Shown here piece by piece: positions 58,962-64,000 of a DNA stretch of 64,000 nucleotides. Origin of the DNA: Ureibacillus aquaedulcis (GTDB lineage Bacteria; Bacillota; Bacilli; Bacillales_A; Planococcaceae); contig NZ_JAUHTQ010000010.1 in the NCBI RefSeq assembly GCF_030418165.1, forward strand, positions 1 through 64,000. Reading direction: 5' to 3'. Within the stretch, counting starts at the first letter, position 1; each line of letters begins with the position of its first letter. Position numbers and translations under genes: made by a program. Below the pieces are notes generated by a model, which made no database searches, was not told the origin of the DNA, and was given only the letters and a program-made list of their open reading frames with translations.

Positions 58962-59834
58962 GTGAAAAATGATGAAGCCAAACAACAGATTGCATATTTA
59001 GGACCGGAAGCTTCCTTTACATATTTAGCAACGAAGAGTTTATTTCCGAGTGACGACCTTCTGCCTTTTTCAACCATACCTGAGTGCATTGAAGCAGTAT
59101 CCGAAGAGAAGGTCAACCTAGCCGTAGTACCTCTGGAAAACACGATAGAAGGAACAGTGCCACTGACAATCGATTATTTATATCATGAGGCCAATTTGTT
59201 CATTGTAGCCGATTGCCTATCTAAAATTCAACAGCATTTAATGGTACATAAAAATCAAAAAGACAATTGGGAAAAGATCGAAGAAATTTATTCGCATCCA
59301 CATGCTTTAGCACAATGCCATAAATACCTGTACTACCGTTTTAGTTCTGTTCCGTTGAACCGATACTCTTCCACATCGGCTGCAGCCAAACTAGTATCGG
59401 AAAACCCGGATCGTTGCATTGCTGCCATTGGCAACAGTTCATCTGCAGAGAAATATGATCTGGAAATCGTGCAAAGAAATGTCCATGATTTTCAATTCAA
59501 TCATACGCGTTTCCTGGTACTATCAAAAAAGAATATGCGTCTGCCCATCGAGAAATCAGAGGGAAATGCGAAGACCACTTTAATGATTACTTTACCCTTG
59601 AACGTATCGGGGGCACTACATCAAGTACTATCGGTTCTTGCTTGGCGTAAGCTGGATTTAAGCAAGATTGAATCACGTCCTCTAAAAACAGGTTTGGGGG
59701 AGTATTTCTTCATTATGGATGTACATGCGGATGAAAATGATGCTATGATGAAGGGAGCCATGGAAGAACTGGCGGCTCTGGGGTGCAGCGTAAAATCTCT
59801 TGGTACTTATTATACATACTTGACACAAGAGTGA
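58962..59834 (+). CDS. pheA: Prephenate dehydratase
   Basis: Converts prephenate to phenylpyruvate for phenylalanine synthesis. 290 residues: catalytic periplasmic-binding-protein-like domain with YLGPEASFTY, VPLENTIEGTV and the catalytic TRF motif in NHTRFLVL, followed by a C-terminal ACT domain with the phenylalanine-binding ESRPLKTGLGEYFFIMDV. GTG start. Confidence 0.95.
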   Translation: MKNDEAKQQIAYLGPEASFTYLATKSLFPSDDLLPFSTIPECIEAVSEEKVNLAVVPLENTIEGTVPLTIDYLYHEANLFIVADCLSKIQQHLMVHKNQKDNWEKIEEIYSHPHALAQCHKYLYYRFSSVPLNRYSSTSAAAKLVSENPDRCIAAIGNSSSAEKYDLEIVQRNVHDFQFNHTRFLVLSKKNMRLPIEKSEGNAKTTLMITLPLNVSGALHQVLSVLAWRKLDLSKIESRPLKTGLGEYFFIMDVHADENDAMMKGAMEELAALGCSVKSLGTYYTYLTQE

Positions 59835-59847
59835 TAGAGGTGTGAAT

Positions 59848-60234
59848 ATGAACATTATTCTATTTGATGGAGAATGCCATTTTTGTGATGCCAGTGTTCA
59901 ATTTATCATTAAGCGGGATAGAAATAAGTATTTTAAGTTTGCTTCGATTCAAAGTGATATCGGGAAAAAATTGTTAAAAGAATTCCAGGTTCCTGAAACA
60001 GTGGATAGCCTCGTATTCATTGAAGGGAAACAGTGTTATGTAAAATCAACGGCAGCATTGAAAGTTGCTCGAAGGTTGGATGGGCCGTGGAGTTTGTTTT
60101 ACCCCTTCTTATTCATCCCTTCGTTTTTGCGGGATGCAATCTACGATATTGTCGCAAAAAATCGCTACAAACTAGGAAAACAAAACGAATGTAAAATTCC
60201 GACAAAGGAAGAATTGGAACGGTTTATAAATTAA
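59848..60234 (+). CDS. DCC-family thiol-disulfide protein (DUF393)
   Basis: 128-residue thioredoxin-fold-like protein with the DCC motif FDGECHFCDASV; C10 and C13 form a CxxC-type pair. Likely redox-active; partner unknown. ATG 59848 was chosen over GTG 59842, which overlaps GAGGTGTG. It follows pheA by 13 bases and shares a terminator region with the convergent niaR. Confidence 0.85.
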   Translation: MNIILFDGECHFCDASVQFIIKRDRNKYFKFASIQSDIGKKLLKEFQVPETVDSLVFIEGKQCYVKSTAALKVARRLDGPWSLFYPFLFIPSFLRDAIYDIVAKNRYKLGKQNECKIPTKEELERFIN

Positions 60235-60235
60235 T

Positions 60236-60275
60236 AAAAGTGGGCTGCTCGCAATTGGAGAGCCCGCTTTTTTGT
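60236..60275. terminator. Bidirectional terminator between the DCC gene and niaR
   Basis: AGTGGGCT (60239-60246) pairs with AGCCCGCT (one G-T), with A- and T-rich flanks. Confidence 0.75.
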
Positions 60276-60281
60276 TTCATT

Positions 60282-60815
60282 TTATCCTTCTTCGACTAAA
60301 TATCCTTTTTCGCGCAGCATGTGTTCTGCCAGGTCTAATAGTTCTTCGGAAGAAGCGGAAATCTCATGCAAATGTGTACCATCTGTTAAAACGGATAGAT
60401 AATTTGCATTTGTCTCATTGATACGGTGCAGGAAACTTTTTACATCATGTCGGTTTGATAACATCATGGATGCGGTAATTTCACCGTAAACAGGATGGTC
60501 TATGATGACGCTTTTTAATGTAACCCCACAATCTACTATTGTTAACATTTCATCTTCAGCTTGTGCAGCTGTATGTAAACATACAATCTTTCGTTCGAAA
60601 ATTTCCCTTTGCTCTTCGCTTTGCAGATAGACATAACCCTGGCTTGTCGCAATGATAGGTTCATTCCGTGCTTTTAATAAGTTCATATCATTGACAATTA
60701 CCTGCCTCGAAACATTTGCGTGATTTGCTAGATCTGTTCCTGTTATGGGATGCCTGCTCGCTTTTAAAATTTGAAGCAATTCATGTCGGCGATCCTCGCC
60801 CAACATTTTTTTCAT
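60282..60815 (-). CDS. niaR: Niacin-responsive transcription repressor NiaR
   Basis: 177-residue regulator (YrxA) with an N-terminal winged helix (HELLQILKASRHPITGTDLA, VSRQVIVNDMNLLKARN) and a C-terminal 3H domain named for three conserved histidines (candidates in VCLHTAA, IIDHPVYGE and GTHLHEI). It binds nicotinic acid and represses NAD-synthesis or niacin-uptake genes. Start 60815 fits AGAGG 7 bases upstream. No nad genes are in this window, so its targets lie elsewhere. It diverges from safA. Confidence 0.9.
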   Translation of the reverse strand: MKKMLGEDRRHELLQILKASRHPITGTDLANHANVSRQVIVNDMNLLKARNEPIIATSQGYVYLQSEEQREIFERKIVCLHTAAQAEDEMLTIVDCGVTLKSVIIDHPVYGEITASMMLSNRHDVKSFLHRINETNANYLSVLTDGTHLHEISASSEELLDLAEHMLREKGYLVEEG

Positions 60816-60961
60816 TTTCATACCTCTTTCATATGGAATTTCATGTATATACATCACTCTAACATTCATAGTTTATCACGAGGAACAACACAAAGCGTTT
60901 TATTTTTTTGTGTCCTTTTCCTATGACTCACATATTATAAAACGAGAAAAGGAGGATGTTT

Positions 60962-62323
60962 GTGCAAACTCATATTGTTCAAAAAGGTGAGACACTTTGG
61001 CGTATTGCTAAACAGTATGGTATAGGGCTTGATGAATTAAAACGTTTAAATACGCATTTGGCTAACCCTGATTATATTGTTCCAGGAATGGAGATTATTT
61101 TGCCTGAAGGTGGCACAGCTAACCCGAAATCATCGATGACAAAAGGGCAGCAAACCGCACCGATGCCATCCAAGGAAATGATGACTGCACCAAAAGAAAA
61201 ATTAACTAGACCGGTAGAAAAAGAGCAACCGGTGAAAGAGGTCCCGAAAAAAATGGAAACTGCTCCGATTCCGGCACCAATCCCGCAGCCAATGCCGGTA
61301 CCAATGCCGATGCCGATGCCAGCACCACAGGTCGATCTTATGCCGCAATTCCAATTCGATTTTGCACCACAAATGCATTTCGAGCACCCAAAAACTTTAC
61401 CTGCACCGGCACCAATGCCGATGCCACAACCACAGCCAATCTATATACAAGTTCCACAACCAAAAGTAGAAACGAAGGTTGAACAAACTGTAGAAAAAGA
61501 AGTAGAGTACGTACAAGTACCGGTACCTCAACCACAAGTTATCTATGTCTGCTGTCCACAGCCACAGCCGATGCCATGTGGATGTCATGAGAAAATGCAT
61601 CACCATAATCCGTGTCATGAAAAAATGCATCATCATCACCCTTGTGGATGTCATGAGCAGGTATATTACCATAACCCATGTGGTTGCCAAGAACAGCATT
61701 ATCACCAACCACATCCATATGGATTTGATGAATACGGTGATTATGATCAGGCACCATATGGATACAATGAGCAGGATTATCAACAAATGCCGCAACAACA
61801 TCATTACGATTGTGGCTGCGGTGGAGGAGGATACCCTTCTCAAGAAATGATGCATTATGGTATGGATAATTTTGAGCCAAACTATGATATGGCGCCAATG
61901 ACGAATGTAGCACCCGCAATGGAAGAGCCATATGAAGACCAAGATGGATTGCCGGATTGGTTATTGGATTCTTCGGAAGTAAAAGCAAATATGGTTGTTC
62001 AAGATTATGAGCAAGGTGCAGGTGCACAAAGCTTCGATGATTATAATCCATACGACCCTATGGATGAAACCGGGCAAGGAGCTAACCCTTATCAAGAAGG
62101 ATACAACTATGGAAACAGCGCTGCTCCATCTTCCCAAAACTATTACGGATCTTATGACATGCAACCAGGAATGCAGGGTACCATGCAGCACATGATGCCG
62201 CAGCACATGATGCCTCAACAAATGATGCCACAGCACATGATGTCACAAAACATAATGCCACCAAATTGCCAAGGATATCCTTATAACCCTTATTCATCTC
62301 AAAATAATCCTTGGAACTACTAA
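60962..62323 (+). CDS. safA: Spore coat morphogenetic protein SafA
   Basis: Organiser of the inner spore coat. N-terminal LysM domain (about 1-48: THIVQKGETLWRIAKQYGIG, PDYIVPGMEIILP) that docks on the forespore cortex surface, then a long low-complexity region: Pro/Met-rich (PMPVPMPMPMPAPQ), a His/Cys-rich stretch (CGCHEKMHHHNP, CGCHEQVYYHNP), Asp/Tyr-rich and a C-terminal Met/Gln repeat (HMMPQQMMPQHMM). 453 residues from GTG 60962, which is 7 bases from AAAGGAGG; ATG 60956 touches that site. A sigma-E-like -10 CATATTAT lies about 30 bases upstream (60929-60936), without a clear -35. Confidence 0.9.
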   Translation: MQTHIVQKGETLWRIAKQYGIGLDELKRLNTHLANPDYIVPGMEIILPEGGTANPKSSMTKGQQTAPMPSKEMMTAPKEKLTRPVEKEQPVKEVPKKMETAPIPAPIPQPMPVPMPMPMPAPQVDLMPQFQFDFAPQMHFEHPKTLPAPAPMPMPQPQPIYIQVPQPKVETKVEQTVEKEVEYVQVPVPQPQVIYVCCPQPQPMPCGCHEKMHHHNPCHEKMHHHHPCGCHEQVYYHNPCGCQEQHYHQPHPYGFDEYGDYDQAPYGYNEQDYQQMPQQHHYDCGCGGGGYPSQEMMHYGMDNFEPNYDMAPMTNVAPAMEEPYEDQDGLPDWLLDSSEVKANMVVQDYEQGAGAQSFDDYNPYDPMDETGQGANPYQEGYNYGNSAAPSSQNYYGSYDMQPGMQGTMQHMMPQHMMPQQMMPQHMMSQNIMPPNCQGYPYNPYSSQNNPWNY

Positions 62324-62324
62324 A

Positions 62325-63182
62325 ATGCAAATTAAAAGCAATATATGGAAAAAGGAGACAGATCAAGGAACACTATTTATAAAAAAATATGATCATATAA
62401 AGGTTGCAGAAAAAGTTAAAACAATTCATCGGCAGCTGGGGGATATTAAGTTTCCATATGTTATTCCGTTAGTTAAAAGCAAGGATTCGGATTTAGTTGT
62501 TCAGTATTGGCAACATGGGAGTTTTAGCGCCGATTTCTCAAATTCAGCTCATCGAAAACAAAGCTTTAAAATTTTGAAAGCATTGCATAATACGAGTGAG
62601 AAGATTGATTGGAAAAGTCAAGCAACATTCCCGAGACAACAACTTTATCAAAAGTGGAATGCAAGATTGGAACGTTTCTTAATTAATGAAAAAGAATTGC
62701 TTCCGTTATTGCAGCATGCTTATTATGATATTACATTGTTTGCAAGCAGAGTATTAAAACAAATGCGTAAGCAAAAGAACAAAATAAGCGGGGAACTTAC
62801 ATTGCTTCATGGCGATGTAGTACATCATAATTTTTTAATTTGCAAAGATGGCAAAATGAAGTTAATCGACTTTGATTTAGCAGTTGTAGGTGATTCAGCG
62901 GAGGAAATGATTCTTTGGATGCACCGCGTATTGCCTACAATTGATTATGATTTGGAAAAACTATTGAATGAAAACCCCTATTTATATAAGCTTTGCTTGC
63001 AAAAAATTAATTATCTCCAATATCCTAATGAGCTATTAAGGGAATGGCTATATGTGCTGCAATTAGGTAAATATGAGCGGGAAGCTTTCTTAGACTATTT
63101 AATGCCATTTACCGAAAAAGCGTTAAGGCATTGGCCTGAATTAATAATAGAAACAGAAAAATTATATTCGAATCGTCACTAA
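62325..63182 (+). CDS. CotS/YsxE-type spore kinase-like protein
   Basis: 285-residue aminoglycoside-phosphotransferase-fold protein of the CotS group found in spore coats. Catalytic loop LLHGDVVHHNFLI (HGDxxxxN) and metal-binding LIDFDLAVVGD are intact. N-lobe lysine likely FIKKYDH. It starts 2 bases after the safA stop, so it is probably translated with it. In B. subtilis the related ysxE lies by spoVID; here the partner is safA. Substrate unknown. Confidence 0.82.
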   Translation: MQIKSNIWKKETDQGTLFIKKYDHIKVAEKVKTIHRQLGDIKFPYVIPLVKSKDSDLVVQYWQHGSFSADFSNSAHRKQSFKILKALHNTSEKIDWKSQATFPRQQLYQKWNARLERFLINEKELLPLLQHAYYDITLFASRVLKQMRKQKNKISGELTLLHGDVVHHNFLICKDGKMKLIDFDLAVVGDSAEEMILWMHRVLPTIDYDLEKLLNENPYLYKLCLQKINYLQYPNELLREWLYVLQLGKYEREAFLDYLMPFTEKALRHWPELIIETEKLYSNRH

Positions 63183-63237
63183 GATTGCATAGTATGATAA
63201 AATAAGTAAGGCGTTTACTAAATATAAAAGTCAATTG

Positions 63238-63264
63238 GACCGTCTAATGGGACGGTCTCTTTTG
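63238..63264 (+). terminator. Terminator of the safA operon
   Basis: GACCGTC-TAATGG-GACGGTC (7-bp perfect stem) followed by TCTTTTG. Confidence 0.75.
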
Positions 63265-63296
63265 TTGTTCATTTAGCTCATAGCGGAAGTTGGTTT

Positions 63297-63333
63297 ATAT
63301 TGTTCGGGCTATACCCGAACAATATGCTATAAT
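63297..63333 (+). promoter_or_regulatory. Palindrome and -10 element before ruvA
   Basis: ATATTGTTCGGG (63297-63308), loop CTATA, CCCGAACAATAT (63314-63325): a perfect 12-bp inverted repeat right before TATAAT (63328-63333). It has no T-run, so it is not a terminator; position over the promoter suggests an operator. It lacks the GAACnnnnGTTC pattern of the Bacillus LexA box. Confidence 0.55.
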
Positions 63334-63359
63334 CTATTCAGTGAATGTGGGGGATCTAG

Positions 63360-63980
63360 ATGTATGATTATATAATTGGACAAATAAAACGGATAACACC
63401 GGAATATGTCGTTTTGGAACAACAGGGAATAGGATGGCAGATTTTCACGTCAAATCCTTTTGCCTTTCGTATAAGAGAAGAGCTTCAACAAATTTTTATA
63501 CATATGCATGTACGGGAAGATGCCCAAATGCTATTTGGTTTTAAATCACTTGATGAAAGAGAGCTTTTCCGTAAACTCATTCTAGTGTCAGGGATTGGTC
63601 CTAAAGGTGCCTTGGCTATTTTAGCCAGCGGTAATCCTTCACAAGTTATTTCTGCTATTGAAATGGAAGATGAAGCCTTTTTAGTCAAGTTTCCAGGCGT
63701 GGGAAAAAAGACAGCCAGACAAATGATCCTCGACTTGAAAGGGAAGCTTGGTTCACTGCTGGATCAGGTGGAATTACCAAGCACGGAAGATGAATTGCCG
63801 TTATTCGGGGTTAACGCAAACAAACAAGAATTAGAGGAAGCAATTTTAGCTTTACTGGCACTTGGCTACTCTGAAAAAGAATTAACGAAAATCAGGCCGA
63901 TCCTAGAGGAGAACGATGAACTGTCAACCACTGAAAGCTATATGAAACATGCATTACAGCTGTTGCTAAAAATGAAGTAA
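63360..63980 (+). CDS. ruvA: Holliday junction DNA helicase subunit RuvA
   Basis: Binds four-way junctions and loads the RuvB motor for branch migration. 206 residues: N-terminal OB domain (MYDYIIGQIKRI), two helix-hairpin-helix motifs (LVSGIGPKGALAI and KFPGVGKKTARQMI) and the C-terminal RuvB-contacting domain (EEAILALLALGYSEKE). GGGGGA before ATG 63360. ruvB starts 12 bases downstream. Confidence 0.97.
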   Translation: MYDYIIGQIKRITPEYVVLEQQGIGWQIFTSNPFAFRIREELQQIFIHMHVREDAQMLFGFKSLDERELFRKLILVSGIGPKGALAILASGNPSQVISAIEMEDEAFLVKFPGVGKKTARQMILDLKGKLGSLLDQVELPSTEDELPLFGVNANKQELEEAILALLALGYSEKELTKIRPILEENDELSTTESYMKHALQLLLKMK

Positions 63981-63992
63981 GGAGGAGGAAAC

Positions 63993-64000
63993 ATGTCCGA
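63993..64000 (+). CDS. ruvB: Start of ruvB, cut by the window edge
   Basis: ATG 63993 with a strong GGAGGAGG upstream begins MS-, consistent with RuvB, the AAA+ motor partner of RuvA. Only the first codons are in the window; the name rests on gene order. Confidence 0.6.

Noticed and set aside
61397-62236. Long leftward frames opposite safA
   Set aside because: They come from the low-complexity codon pattern of safA; their products are Met/His/Leu- or Trp-rich nonsense without start signals.
63297-63325. LexA (DinR) box at ruvA
   Set aside because: The arms read GTTCG...CGAAC, the everted order, and do not match CGAACnnnnGTTCG.

Overview
The window is a low-GC Firmicutes chromosome segment. 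The conserved backbone (ysoA-tig-clpX-lonA-ysxC-hemAXCDBL-spoVID-valS-folC-spoIIB-maf-radC-mreBCD-minCD-spoIVFAB-rplU-prp-rpmA-spo0B-obg-pheB-pheA ... safA ... ruvAB) follows the Bacillus subtilis order, and spo0B, spoIIB, spoIVFA/B, spoVID and safA show an endospore former. Departures from B. subtilis (no lonB between clpX and lonA, no comC, two adjacent folC genes, a short SpoVID without LysM, a CotS/YsxE-type kinase next to safA) suggest a spore-forming member of the Planococcaceae (Lysinibacillus/Solibacillus-like). That assignment is inference from gene content and order.

Layout. 1-4.1 kb: a cut diguanylate cyclase, then leftward genes for a threonine-aldolase-like PLP enzyme, a small Cys-rich phospholipase A2-like protein and two small membrane proteins. 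4.3-16.7 kb: a DmpA-type peptidase, then a long rightward operon for import and breakdown of cell-wall peptides: VanX-like D,D-dipeptidase, DppA D-aminopeptidase, YkfB epimerase, DppE-B-C-D-F ABC importer, LdcA, a class-A-beta-lactamase-like hydrolase without signal peptide, and YkfC. Together these could import murein peptides and take them down to free amino acids. 16.7-24 kb is an accessory stretch: an odd 650-base gene-poor region, a universal stress protein, an OFA-type MFS transporter, a hemolysin III-like membrane protein, an uncharacterised protein, an SDR, a DUF3231-like protein and an NAD-epimerase.

24.4-38.6 kb: protein quality control (ysoA, tig, clpX, lonA, ysxC) and haem synthesis (hemA with a PerR-like operator, then hemXCDBL behind a terminator-like hairpin). 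38.8-48.9 kb: spoVID-like gene with a 16-residue repeat, T-box plus valS, an array of about eleven ~52-base hairpin repeats, tandem folC genes, spoIIB-like, maf, radC. 49.3-58.9 kb: cell shape and division (mreBCD, minCD), sporulation proteolysis (spoIVFA/B), the L21 leader with rplU-prp-rpmA, spo0B-obg-pheB. 59-64 kb: pheA, a DCC thioredoxin-fold protein, niaR (leftward), safA with a spore-kinase gene, ruvA and the first codons of ruvB.

The most interesting unexplained pieces are noncoding: a cloverleaf-like set of nested inverted repeats between minD and spoIVFA (about 53452-53593), the tandem hairpin array after valS (43383-43930), and the gene-poor region at 16.76-17.4 kb. I saw no rRNA, tRNA, CRISPR array, prophage or complete insertion sequence.
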